Below the pieces are notes generated by a model. It saw only the letters and a program-made list of their open reading frames with translations, was not told where the DNA came from and ran no database searches. A program made the position numbers and the translations under genes. Shown here one piece after another: positions 47,523 through 60,598 of a stretch of 64,000 nucleotides of DNA (positions are counted from its first letter, which is position 1; each line of letters opens with the position of its first letter). Source of the stretch: Cokeromyces recurvatus (lineage: Eukaryota > Mucoromycota > Mucoromycetes > Mucorales > Mucoraceae). Location of the stretch: NCBI RefSeq assembly GCF_025118155.1, contig NW_026251401.1:496001-560000 (forward strand), read 5' to 3'.

Positions 47523-50500
47523 TTATATAGTCTTTCCAAAAGTATAATAATTAAAATACACCAAATTATGTATAGGACACCATTCCTTATTAATATAATA
47601 TCTCCTGTTCTCCTGTAGTTTCACCTTGAATGAGTCACTATATGGATTAAGAATCACTAAAGATAGATAAAAAAAAGAAAAATAGTCAGTATATAAATAT
47701 TAAATAGGAGGGGAACACACACACACACACACACACATCTTTACCTCCAAACCTAATTGATGGATGAACATTATAAATATGTTCTTTTAATATAGTTTTA
47801 TACTCTATTTGCTGTTCATGTGTTAACGCATCTTTTTCAGGATTATTCATCAATGCTCGTCCAAACATAACAACTTCTATATCTAACTGTCGTTCATGAC
47901 ATTGCTTCATCATAAATAATTGTAGTTGTGCCTCTTCACTACGCCAACAATAGTCTCCTATAACTTGGTACTGTCTTTCATCAAGATTATCCAAGTCGAT
48001 ATCTTTAGTATTGAATAGATATAGAAGCATAGAATTAACTCTAATAAGCATAGGATTATTTGTAGATGTAAGATTACTCAAATCACATTCAGCTTGTTCT
48101 GCCATACTTGCTTCATCAATCGATACTCTATTTTCGATATTATTATTATTTTCTTTAAATATTGATATTCCTTCATCAATAGTAGGGTGCGTATAAGCTG
48201 CTTCAGTTTTGTGCTGGTTTTCAGTATTATCTTCTTCTTTATCAGAATGTATCTGATCTTCTCTCTCCACAAATAACAATGATTTTCCATTATTATTTTC
48301 ATTAGACTCTATCTCTACCATTTCTTCCATATCCTCTCTATCAGATTCATAATCATCAATGTTCTCAAAAGACTGTACATCATAGAATTCCTCTTTATTA
48401 TAAGGTTCATAAAACTCCTCTTCAGAGTGTTCTTCTGAAGTATTTAAGACTGTATAGCCCAATGATGATTTTTCTGTTTCATCATCATCATCATCATCTT
48501 CTTCTTCTTCTTCTTCTTCTTCACTGCTAAGAATAGTGTAAACATGATTATCATCTTGTTCAGTTATTGAGCTTTGTTCCTCAACAGATTTATCATCAAC
48601 GTGACTGTAATCATAATGATGTCTCTCTTCTGAGGAGATTTTATTTCCAAAAGTTTCTTCCTCTGATTGCAATTTATTATTTGTTACATTCATTTCTTCT
48701 GCTTCAGATTCGACATCGATAAAGTCATCACTTTTTTCTGAAATAGTGTCATTAGTCTTTGACAAATTTTCTTCTTGCAAAACCTCTGTATTCAAATTTT
48801 TTTGTAAATCATCTTTATCCGACGCTTTCTCAAACTCTTTTTGTAATTGCTCTTCTATACTATCGTCCATTTTATAGTCAACTTCATCGCTTATAATGGT
48901 ATTTTCTTTATGCTCAATGATGTCTTCTGCAGTACTAATTGTTTCATCTTTTGTTGAATTGATTTCTGTAGCATTGATTGATCCTTGATCAACTTGATTT
49001 TCTGGTATCTCATTCTGGTTAGTAGTGATTAGCTGGTTATTACTTGAATAGTTTTCGATATTATCCTCTATCTTTGTCTCCTTGTCAAATTGTTTAACAT
49101 CTGCTGCTAATACATCTTCTGAATATAATGTAATTTTAGTTTCTTCTTTATGTTCCACTACATATTGATCTTTAGGTATAGATTCTTTATCTACAATCAT
49201 GAAACTATCTTTTTCTGTCAATTCTTCAGTGAAAGTCATATCGATATCAGTAGTTGAGTGAAATGTTAATTCTTTAATAGTCTCTGTTTCTGTCTTAATC
49301 ATCTCTTCTGGTTGATTCAATATGTCATCTATATCTTCAGCTGCTTTATCTAAATCTTCCTTTACAACATAAAATTTTCCTGTAGTCATATCTTCTTCAT
49401 TCAAAATAGAAGCATCCGCCATAAATGTATCATAATCATTGATAGCTGATGCATTATCTAAATCATTAGGATCTGTCTCTGATTCATTTGTATCTTCATC
49501 AGATCTGCTCATATCGCTATCATGATGGATGATTACTATTGGTGATAACCTATTATTTTTTGATTTTCTAATTTTAGCTGGCTTATGTTCATCATTAAAA
49601 GATGATTCGATTTCATCCCTATCTCTCTTAAGACTCATATCCCTATTGCTCATATTGTCCTTATTTTGTTCTAGAATGATTTCTGTAATCTTTGAGGGCA
49701 TATTTTGTAAAAAGCCATTCATATCTAATGTATATGAAGGACGTGATGTTCTTTCTTTAGAGACCAATGCTTCAATGCATTCATCACAACTTGCTGTTAG
49801 CGTAAAAGCTTCGTGAATACTGTCAGATTCTACTTTCCAGACATTTAAACTATAACTATCATTATTCTTGTTTTGAAGTATAATTGATAAGTAAGTTTTA
49901 CTTTCTGTTGAAATTCCATTTGGTGGTATCAACGATAATCCTACTATTTTTATAGGATTTTCGATATCAAAAGGAGGATTGATTATTTTTCTTTGTTTTA
50001 ATGTCGAGTCACCATGTGCTGCTACTAATTTAATATAGTCTCTAGCATACTGGTATTTAGGATCGTCTTTAGGTTTTTCCTGAGCAAATACGACTGTCAT
50101 CGAAAGACTATTATACGATCGTGCACAAGATAAGTGAGTAATAGGGTCTATAAATATTGAATAAAGATAAATGGGTTAATAAGCAAGTTATTGTATTTTT
50201 ATTTTATTTTTTATTTTTTCGAAACATAGACATAGGATAGATAAACTTACATTTTGGGTATTCAGTAAAAGAAGATAAGTCTAAAGGAGACCTTATTCTC
50301 GAAGACCTTGATGAAGAGTAAACACTGGACCTAATTCGATAAATAAGGATATTACCTTGACTAAAGCCTAACAATATTTGTGGATCGCTATGACCCATTC
50401 GTCTATCGCCCTTTTCTACTGTTAAAATAAAAACTGATGTAACATAACCCAAATCTTTTTTATCTTTTGTATTAGTTTTGAAGGATTCAATCAACTTTAT

Positions 50501-51238
50501 TTTAAAAGAAAAAAAAAAGTTTAAGTTTTAATATTTACACTGTATAACTTAAGCTTACCTCTGAGGATACGTCATTTGTTAGCTCATTAATGCTTAATAA
50601 AATCAGCTTAACACCTTGATCTTTTGTGCCAATTACCATAGCATAGGAAGGCTTCATAGTAGAAGACCCTTTTCTATCCTTATATTCCTATTTATTTGTT
50701 TGTTTAGAAAAGAAAAGTAGTTTATTTTTCTTTTTCTTTTTTTTTTTCTTTTTTTTAAAAAAAAAAGAACTTGGTGTATACTTTACAACATTAAATGGTA
50801 AACGAGATATGCTTGATTGGCTTATTTCTCCTTGGATAGGCTTTTTTGTGAGAATTTTTGACGTTGTTTTATCTTTTACATTATGCCAAAATAAATGATT
50901 GTTATTATCCTTATCATTACCAATAATGACAAGAAAATGGCAATCCTTTGATTTACAATATAATGTTGATTGGATCCTTTCAATCTATTGATTTAATTAT
51001 AAAAGTTAACGATATACATCTTATTACTTGTATACATGTATATATTTATTTGTACCTTATACGTTTTAACAATGGAATTTAAAGAGGCTATAGTAATTTG
51101 ATTTACAGTTATAACAGAAGTATTTGGATCTGTATAAATATATTCAACAAATTCATTGGTGAAATTAAACAATAAATCAAGTCCAACTTGATAATAAATG
51201 TTTTGATGATTGATGCTTATTTGCTGATAATCGCTCAT
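47523..51238 (-). CDS. Large acidic protein with propeller-like N-terminus, family not recognised
   Basis: Exons from ATG 51238 read 'MSDYQQISINHQNIYYQVGL', 'HFLVIIGNDKDNNNHLFW', 'PSYAMVIGTKDQGVKLILLS', 'QILLGFSQGNILIYRIRSSV' and 'PITHLSCARSYNSLSMTVVF'. This beta-strand-rich pattern suggests a WD-type propeller. The main exon (about 50100-47741) then has a basic patch ('KPAKIRKSKNNR') and some 400 residues of highly acidic, low-complexity sequence with a Glu/Asp run. A folded C-terminal part follows ('RQYQVIGDYCWRSEEAQLQL', 'YKTILKEHIYNVHPSIRFG'), and a last exon gives 'YYINKEWCPIHNLVYFNYY' before the stop at 47523-47525. About 1000 residues. It might be a nuclear propeller protein such as a TFIIIC-type subunit, but I cannot assign it. 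The final intron starts with a (GT)n repeat on the minus strand. Confidence 0.7.
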
Positions 51239-53140
51239 TATATTATTTTATTAAATAGGATATAGTGGTATACGAAAGAAATAAGTAAACACACAGCTAT
51301 TTTTTTTTTTTTTTTTTAAAAAAAAATGCAGCTTTTTAATCTAAAATAAGAAATTAGCTGGTAATTTTTTTTTTTTTTTTTTTTTTTTTTCATAGAGCTG
51401 CTATGGAAATTTCTCACAGCTGTCTACATTCACTTCCCTAATAAATAGATGGCATTACATCATACTTTTTTTTTGTTTCTCTAATATCTACAAGTGTATA
51501 TAAAAAGAATAGTATTTCCTGAAGAAAACCTAATATAAGGAGAGAAATGATAAGCAATCTCTTTATCCTTCCTAATAAATAAAAGAAGTCTCTCTCTCTC
51601 TCTCTTTTTTTTTTTATTCAAATTAAATATTACATATTAAACTGGTAAAGACCTGTCTACAAGGTTCAATTAGCACCGTCAATCTAATTATTAATAAATG
51701 TTAAATTCATATTGTATATACTATAACCTGTATTCACTACACCTTAAATTCTATTAATTAATGAGCAATATTTATTTATTATGTTTTATTGTCTCTATCA
51801 AGTAGGATATGCATAATTTGTCAGTATTCATAGCAGAACGTACCTGTTCTAAAATTATGAATATTTGTTAACCGAACCTAGTAAGTTGATATGAAGGAAA
51901 CTGATCTAGCAGTCTTTATCATGGAAAGATGAAATGCAGCAGTTTTTTATTCTTTTTTCGATATTATGATCTTCTTTTATTTCGCAACTGATTATATCAG
52001 AGATAGAATAGAAAACTTGTTATTTTATGTTATAAACATCTTATTGGATCTTTAATAGAGAAATTGACTTCTTTAAGCTTCTCCCATTTTTCTAAACTCT
52101 TCTACAAAAAGGAATTACAATAAAATTATAGCTAATTTTTGTAGGAGCCTTTTTTTTTATCTTTGTGAGCAGGTAGTATCTTAATGATACAGAATTTTTG
52201 AATAGCTGTCTGCGTTAATCAATTTTAGCTTTCTAAATTCATCTCAATAGCTTGGTTTCCTTATAGTTTTCATTATCAACTTGGCATTAAACAATCCTTA
52301 GGAATAATAGCTAAGTATGCTCTTTGATACATGGAATACTTTTGTTATTGGCTTTTTATTGTTTTTCTTTAATATACGCTGTTCATATTACCACTCTTTT
52401 TTCAAAAGCAAAGTTTCCGGTAGAAATATAGTCGCATTTCAGTATGTAACATGTAAATCTTATCCTTTAAATAGATATGATTGATTTCACCCAGTTTATT
52501 ATGAATAATCATGCAAGAGATCAATGGAAGATTAGAACTTATTTTTTAATAATTTCTTTAAGGTTTCAAAGTGTATCTTCAGTAATTTTTATTAAATGTC
52601 CTTAGAAGAATGAAGTGGGAAATAAAAACGCATTAAAATATTAAGAATATTGATGCTTTGATTTTTTTTTTTTTGATCTGATGGGGGCAATACAATATGT
52701 ACTTTTTAATGAGTTTTAAAAATTTTATTCAATAAAGATTAATTGTAGAATTAAGATTTTTATTTTCCGCCTAGTTTCTGGTTTTTCTTTAACTGAGAAA
52801 CTTAAAAAAAAGCTCAAGAGCTACTTTATTATTATTGTTTTTTTTAAAAAAAAAAAAAAATAATAATAATAATACAGAATATCCATATTTAAACATTTTC
52901 TGGAAACGAAACCTTATTTTTTCTACTTTCATTCAGGAAAAAAAAAATTATTTTAGAATTGTCATAGTAACCTCCTCTAAATCCATCATAGGAAGAAATC
53001 CTTCCAAGTTAAAATTATATAAATTGTTCTTAAAGACCTATTTTTGACTTTGTTTCAATTACTTTATATATTAAAATTAAAATGAAACAAAATCTTCTTT
53101 GTTACATTTTTGTATTATTTTCAGGTCCCACCTAAATTAA

Positions 53141-53174
<34 letters not shown>

Positions 53175-53271
53175 TTATAATAAATTATATTCTTATTTAT
53201 TTTATTTTTATTTTTATTTTTATTTTATTTTATTTTATTTTTTTAATCCCTTTTCTTCTTTATTTCAAACC
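51239..53271. other. Divergent intergenic region, no gene seen
   Basis: About 2 kb between the acidic-protein start (-) and the Csc1 start (+). It has a T17A9 block at 51300-51326, a T tract at about 51365-51391, (CT)n at 51588-51605, a T8A15 block at 52838-52860 and an A tract at 53141-53170. Frames here are short and homopolymer-driven. Confidence 0.6.
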
Positions 53272-56200
53272 ATGAGTAGTATTTATGTACCGTTTGAAGA
53301 CCAAAAGAAACAAGATGCATCAATTACACTTCGAGCAATGGGGATCCAATTGGGTATTAACGTTGGAACAGCACTTGCAGTTATGATTGGATTCAGCTTA
53401 TTAAGACCTGTAAATAAATAAATCGATAAGGTTTAGTTTGTTACTAACTTTATTAAAAAGAGAAATTCATTAGTCTATGCACCAAAATTAAAATTTTCTG
53501 CAAAAGGGTACACAAATAAATACACTAATTTTATATTTTTATATAAAAAGACTCACTATTCATATTAGATCTCAACCTCCTTCAATAAATTCTAACGAAT
53601 GGTTTGCTTGGGTAAAACCAATTCTACGGATACCAGATGATCAACTATTAAAATTAATTGGATGCGATGCTCTTTTATTTATTCGATTCACTCGTCTTTT
53701 AAGAAAACTTTTCTTTTTTATGACTCTAATTGGTGTTTGTGCATTAATTCCAATAAATATAGTAGCAACTAAATTAACAGGGTAACTTTGTTTAATTATA
53801 GTAGAATTATATATTCATATTAAATACATAAATATATATATATATATTTTTAGACAATGGCCTCCACCTTCTGGCAGTATTGACATTTTATCGATTGCAG
53901 GTATCAATCTTCATAATGGAAAATTACGTACAGATCCAAATACTGCTTGGTATTGGTCACCGTTTGCTGCTACTTGGCTATTTTCAATCATGATTGCTTA
54001 TTTCATGTATAAAGCTTCATGCGATTACATCAAAATGCGTCAATATTATTTTCGATTACCTGAGAATGAAATCACAATGAAATCCTTAATTGTCAGTCGT
54101 ATCCCTGAAACAATGAGATCTGATGACAAGTTAAAAACATGGATAGAGTCCACAAAAGCGATTAAATACCCTATTAAAGATACTATGATTGGCTATCATA
54201 GTTCAAAATTAACTGAGTTATTCGAAAAACACGAAATAGCAGTACAAAATTTAGAAACTACGTTGGCATCTTACTTGAATGGTATACATAAATATATTTA
54301 TATTTTTTTTAAAAAAAAAAACAAATGAGTCTTATGTATTCTATGGTATAGATGGTAAAGATTCAAACTTAAAAAATAAAAAAAGACCTACAGTTCGTAT
54401 AGGGAGTCGCTTCTTTTGCTTTGGTGGTCAAAAAGTAGATGCGATCGACTATTATACAAAGGAGGTATCAGAGTTAGAAAAGGAAATCAATGATTTACGA
54501 AAGAGTCAAAAGGCGAAAACTGCTCATTACGGTTGGGTCTCATTTGATAGGATTGAATGGGCTCATGCTACAGAACAATCTTTAAAAAAGGAGTTAAATA
54601 TTCGTCTATCACCTACTCCATCTAACCTTGTTTGGTCTAATTTACCATTAGATGAAAAGACTCGCAAAACAAAACGTTGGATCGGTCATGCTGTTTATTG
54701 GGTTTTCGTATTTGCTTGGATGATCCCCATGGGTACCCTCTCAGCGACGTCTAATATCATTAACCTCATTCGTCTCATTCCTAATTCAGCTGCCTTTATT
54801 GAACACCATCAAATCTTAATGGGTATCATTCAGTCTTATTTTACACCCATCATCATGGCCTTCTTCTTTTATTTACTACCCATTATTTTTCGCTTTTTAT
54901 CTAAACATCAAGGTTATTGGACACAGACAAGTCTGGATCGTAAAGTGTTGACAAAACTGTATATCTTTTTCATTATCAACAATCTTTTAGTCTTCACACT
55001 TACATCTATGTTTATCGGTATCTATGGCCAATTACGATCTTTGGTGGAGTCAGGTACTTTACCTGGGGGTCATCAGGGTATCAGTCTCACCGGATACGTG
55101 ATGCAGGTTGCAAAGAATATTGCAGATGTCTCTACATTTTGGATCAACTTTGTTTGTCTTAAATCTCTAGGACTCACGATGGATCTTGCCATGGTTGTCC
55201 CTCTCGTGACTATTACCGTACGAAAATTCTTAACTCGTCCGAGTCCTCGAGAGATACGAGAGATGGCAAGGCCCCCATTCTTTGATTATCCTCAAAATTA
55301 TAATCTTCTCTTGTTTTTCTTTACCATCGCTCTTGTCTATTCTGCCATGTCTCCCTTAATCTTACCTTTTGCTTTTGTTTATTTCTGTGTTGCGGGCTTG
55401 GTCTTCAAGTACATGCTGATGTATATCTATGTCACTAAAATAGAAAGTGGCGGTAAGATTTGGCCTGTTCTATTTCAGATCGTCATGACGTCCGTCATCT
55501 TCTTTCAAGTAACCATGATCATCATCCTGACCTTGAAGAACGGTTACCTCCAGGCTTATATCCTCATTCCTTTACCTATCCTTACCTTGATCTTTCAATA
55601 TGTCTATTATCGTCGTATGCATCGTCTTGGATCTTATCTGTCGGGTACTGAGCCTATCCATCCTGTTGCTATAGACGAATCATTTATGGGTGATCAGGAT
55701 CACCTGAAGAAAGAAAAGACGAAAAAGAAAAAGCAGAGTCTCGAGAGTCAATTCCAAGATCCTGCATATCATGATCAATTATTAGTACCAACCGTTCATG
55801 ATGACGTGAAGCATCTTTTAAAGGAGGTCTACCATAACGACAAGGGGGAAACCTATCAGGATACGAAAGGGGACCACCCACACCATCTATTTCACGAAAC
55901 GATCGAGATGGCTGAAGATGTCGGTAAACGTATACTTTATGACATGGATCTGAATGAAAATAAGGGATTCTATCGTCATTCTCATCGAATGACGCTTTAC
56001 GATAATAACAATCAACATTGTCCCATTCAATTTGACACCATCACAGAGAATGATATCTTGTTAGAGGAATTGAGTGATAGTCATGATGAAGTGCCTCTAT
56101 CAAAGAGTTTTAGAAAGGTATCAAATGAGGATAATAAAGCAGAAGAAAATGTTGAAACATTAGCGCTCTTGGCAAGAGAGAATACAGAACAGTCCTCTTC

Positions 56201-56894
56201 CTCTAATGGTCACTACGACTATGATCATGACAGTAGTATCCTCTATAATCATACTGAACCTTTAGTAGTAGCAGCACTTGAACCATCCTCCTTTTTATCC
56301 CCACCACCTTTACCTGCACATAACCCGCCCCTTATGAAACGTCAATTACAACAACGACAGGAACGCAATGTGACCTCAGAATACATTGAATTATATTCTT
56401 CATTTACACCTACTGCAAGTGCCGTTGAATTAAATACGAATCATCATGATCTTGTTCCATCTGTAATTGAGGAAAAGATACTGATAGAAGAAGACGACGA
56501 CGACGTCGACGATTTGGATGAGTCGACGACATCGGATATGAATACTCAAATACTTTATAAAAGATATTCAGCGCCCATTTTCAAATCAGAGGATTCAATA
56601 GAGGAAGAAGTAGGTCATGCTCAACGTTATTCTTTACCACCCAATCATCATTTTCAATTTTATCAACCTTCATTAGCCATAACTGTAGATGAATCACAAG
56701 ATGATGGAGAGTCCATTCAATTAAAACGACCATCAAGTCTTCCAGATATATTGAATCATACTCATAAAAATAATTCATCATCTTTACAAAGAAGTAAAAC
56801 GATGCCAACACAACAATCGCAGTATTCTCAAGAATTAGAAAATCCCTTTGAAGACTGTCATTGTATAGAAAAATCACGAAACTCTATTTCTTGA
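53272..56894 (+). CDS. CSC1: Csc1/OSCA/TMEM63-type stress-gated cation channel
   Basis: Exons: 53272-53409, from 53461 ('RNSLVYAPKLKFSAKG'), an exon with 'NEWFAWVKPILRIPDDQLLK', one starting 'QWPPPSGSIDILSIAGIN', and a large last exon from about 54348. The acceptor at 53460 is chosen because it gives the family 'LRPR---VYAPK' box. The N-terminal TM region, the cytosolic RNA-binding-like segment ('MKSLIVSRIPETMRSDDKLK') and the core DUF221 pore region ('RWIGHAVYWVFVFAWMIPMG', 'FIEHHQILMGIIQSYFTPII', 'KSLGLTMDLAMVVPLVTITV', 'RPPFFDYPQNYNLLLFFFTI') are in order. About ten to eleven TM segments are expected. A ~400-residue hydrophilic, Ser/His/acidic C-terminal tail follows. Family members are osmosensitive, Ca2+-permeable channels of the plasma membrane. 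Confidence 0.92.
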
Positions 56895-56962
56895 CACTCA
56901 TAGCTCCCCCTTTTTTTCATTATAAAACTTGATTCTTTTCTCTTCTAATAGATCTATTATGT

Positions 56963-57001
<39 letters not shown>

Positions 57002-57446
57002 AGAGAAAGAAGAGTTGCCAATTATTTATTTATTGTATAATACACTAATATGTATAATAAAGAACAAAAGTCAATGCATACATTTGTATATAACCTTTAT
57101 ACTTTTTGCATAGAATAGAGTAGTTCACGTTCCTCTTTATTCGTTTATAAGATGTTTATATAAATACATACATACATATATATATATAGGGCTTTTTGCT
57201 ATCATTTTTTCTCAATATAGCTATACACTGTAATCATCTTTTACTTTAATTTGTTCCTAATAGAAATATTTTAAAGTAAATAATCAGTTTCAACGACTTT
57301 ATTATATCAACATTTATCAAATAGGCTGTATTTAAATAGATAGAGACTTTATAATAATAATAATAAAAATACCAGCATTTATAATAGAATTATACTTTAG
57401 GTATATATATATATATATATGAATGAAAAAGAAGGAGTCCATATTA
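56895..57446. other. Convergent 3' intergenic region
   Basis: Between the stops of Csc1 (+) and Nup84/107 (-). Contains an A tract at about 56966-56999, (TA)n at 57177-57187 and 57403-57420, and nothing else recognisable. Confidence 0.65.
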
Positions 57447-60009
57447 TTATACACATGTTAAAGACTTGCTTAATTCTTGAATAACTTTTGTCATTTTCTT
57501 TGCTCCTTTAATGTCCTCCAACAGGCTTTGATATTTATCGGTTATGTAAAAATTTAGTTTTTTACATTTTTCTTCATATCTAAATGATGAATTATGAGCT
57601 TTATACCAAAAAAATATAAATATATGTATTATATAATACCTAGGCATTGTTTCTTTAGTTTCGTTCAAGAGTCGATGGTATCGAATAATGATCTCTGGAA
57701 TATAAATTCTTCTCAATGCCGTTTTAGAAATAAGAACTGTTTCATTGACATCTTATTAAAATAATGTTAATACCATATATATATGTATATATAGACATAT
57801 CTAAATTACCTTCTCCAGGCCAATGGCCTTCTAAAACAACTATCATTTCATTACTGACCTTTAATGCTAATTTCTATATAAATGCACATATATATTTAAC
57901 TCATGCATCCTGTAGACAAGACTATAAATGTGTCTTTTACCTCTGCTTCATTTCGCCATTCAAAAAACTTGACAAGTTCTCGTGGACTTTCACTACAGAT
58001 ACAATAATTAAACTCTTTACATACCATACCATACATACATGTATATAATAAATAATTTAATAACTATTATTTACCCTTCTTCTGGCCTATTTTGCACCCA
58101 TTTTTCCCATCTTTCAAAGTCAAAGAATGCATCTACCAGTTTTAAGTTTGCTTTGTATTCTTGTACGATTTTTAATATACTTTTGTTTTTTATAGTTTCA
58201 CTATGTATCCTTTGGAAGAGAGGCTTTGAAAATAAATTCAGGACTTGTTTTGCTAAATAGACTTTACATGCACCCAAGAAATAGCGAATCGTCATGTTGG
58301 CTGCTTGGAAAGCCGAAACACATTGTCCTTCATCCAACATTAACCAATTGAGTGCTCTAAAAAATAGTTGATATTCATCGCTCTCTTTTCCTGATAATTC
58401 AAGCGTAGGACTATCTGTCTTCACTACATCCACCATTCTAATATGTGTCTAGTACAAGGCGTCAATATATATATATACATATAGAGAGTATTCTAAAATT
58501 TAATCTAACCTTTTCAACTGCCTTTTTGAAAAGTTGGGTATGTGTATACTGTAAAATGTCTGATATATGAAGATTGTATTCTTTTCCAAGTTGTATAAGA
58601 ATAGCGCATTCATCATCATCGCCCTCAAAATCTACAATAATATAAAGGATTAAATAGGACACAAAGTTACCTATTTTTCTTTTTCTCTTCATAACTTACT
58701 TTGAAGAAAGTGTGAATAGAAGGGAATATGATATTCTGGAGCACGTTCAGAGGCGATGGTTGCGATAACAAGGGGCCGGATAACGATAGGATTAGCATTT
58801 AATTCACCATAAGCAGATAAAATAGCAGCTGTATATATATTTTCCTGCCAATCTAAAAACCTGCATCCATATAAAATCAATGTAGAAATGAATCTCAAAA
58901 TTAATTCTCGATGATTTACATCATCACTATGTATTATTAGTAAAATGGTTAATAATGTATGTATGCATGCATGCAAGTAAACCCTTTACCTTATATATAT
59001 ACGTGGATTTAATGTTTTATCAGATTCATTATGAACTAATGCTTGGCAAATATGTTTAATAACATCTTGAGATGAATTAGATAAAATAGCCGCTTGAATA
59101 TAATGAAATAAAATCCTCGGATCATCTCTAAATAATAATATGAATAAGAAGGAGAAGAAGAAGAAAGAAAGAAAGAAAGAAAGAAACACTTGCATGTTTT
59201 AAAATGAATTTACTTATTCATAATAAGGTCTTTAGATGAAGCATAATTTCTAACATCTTCAGTCAAAATAGTCAAGCTGTTATCCTCTACTAAACCTTCT
59301 TGTACATCCATTAAATCCTCTACACGGCTATTTAAGTAAGTCCAAATAACATCTTCCCAAGTATCACATTTATATTCGTACAAGTACTCTGTTCTACCCC
59401 CAATGGCTTCAAAAAAGACTCTTTTATAATGCTCCATTGTTGTCTATATATAATTGTGAATAGCCAAATTATTTTGAAAGCTTATTTTTTTTTTGTTGTT
59501 GTTTATAAGCGTATACCTCTTTTAATTCATCATCTATAGTTTCACGCCAACTTTCTCGTTCTATTTTTTCTATAGATGTTACTTTGTTCTCTATAATAAT
59601 AAAAGAGAACTGTTAGTATATTGCAACCTATTAATATATATATGCATCTATTTATTTATTTATTTATACCAAGAGCTTTATTTTGATACTGCAAATACAT
59701 ATTGGCCATGTAATTATAATAGGGTTGAATATTATTAGCTGAAACATGTGAAAAGTCATTGGAGCGAATTTGTTTGTAATATGCGTTAAATGTTGCTTCT
59801 TTATCGTTCATAGGATCTGTCATTCGTCTCTTTTTATTAAAACGAACTTGACCGTTTCCAGATGCTTTCCTTTTGTGTATGCCAATTTGACTTATAATGT
59901 CCATAACTTCATCATCAATCTCTTTATCCTCATTAACACGTTCAATTAAGTCTTGATCAATAGGAATTTCTGCTGCCCATTGTTTAAGCATCTATGTCGA
60001 AAATGATAA

Positions 60010-60061
<52 letters not shown>

Positions 60062-60387
60062 GCTTTGTTCAATCCGTTTACCGCGTATCGAGTTATTTTC
60101 GACATCTTTTTCGTTCTAAAATAAATAAATAGATAAAAGGTTAAAAGTGAATATTTGCAAGCAAAAAAAAAAAAAAAAAAAAAAAAAAAGAATTACTTTT
60201 CTAGCAAGTATAATAATTTCCAAGTATTTCGCTCATATTCCATAAAATGAGAAGGCTGGGTAAAGCTCTTTTCGTATTTACTAGTCAAGTGTGCTAATTG
60301 AAAACTACTTTCTTCTGCCGTATTCATTTTAAACAAACTGACAATTTTTCGATAAGCGTCGTGAAGTTCATCATTATTGTTAGCCAT
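57447..60387 (-). CDS. NUP84: Nucleoporin Nup84/Nup107
   Basis: A gene of a dozen or so short exons from ATG 60387 ('MANNNDELHDAYRKIVSLFK'). Recognisable helices are 'LLKQWAAEIPIDQDLIERVN', 'TEYLYEYKCDTWEDVIWTYL', 'DDPRILFHYIQAAILSNSSQ', 'HRELILRFISTLILYGCRFL', 'ALNWLMLDEGQCVSAFQAAN', 'ALRRIYIPEIIIRYHRLLNE', and the C-terminal 'YQSLLEDIKGAKKMTKVIQE' (stop 57447-57449). The all-helical succession with 'LNWLMLDEGQ' and 'LRR-YIPE----YHRLL' fits the Nup84_Nup100/Nup107 family, a scaffold of the Y-complex of the nuclear pore. One intron contains a ~42-bp (TA)n (60016-60057), and another starts with a 27-nt A tract. Exon borders are approximate. Confidence 0.83.
60016..60057. repeat. (TA)n microsatellite in a Nup84 intron
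   Basis: About 42 bp of alternating T and A, inside the second-group intron of the nucleoporin gene. Confidence 0.9.
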
Positions 60388-60598
60388 TATGTAATGAGGT
60401 AATAAAGAAAAAAAAAAAAAAGAAAAAAAAAAGAAAAAAGGATTAGAAAAAAAAAATGAAAATGAATTATGTGACTTGTACATCAAAATTACCAGTAACT
60501 ACTGCCAATTTATTAAAAATAATGCAGCAAGAAGAATATACATGCTTTTAATAATATATACATAATAAAAAAAAAAAAAAATAGTACAATTATTATAT

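Noticed and set aside
51661..51700. GGTTCAATTAG as a tRNA B-box
   Set aside because: Lacks the terminal CC and no A-box or cloverleaf fits upstream; no tRNA found in the window.
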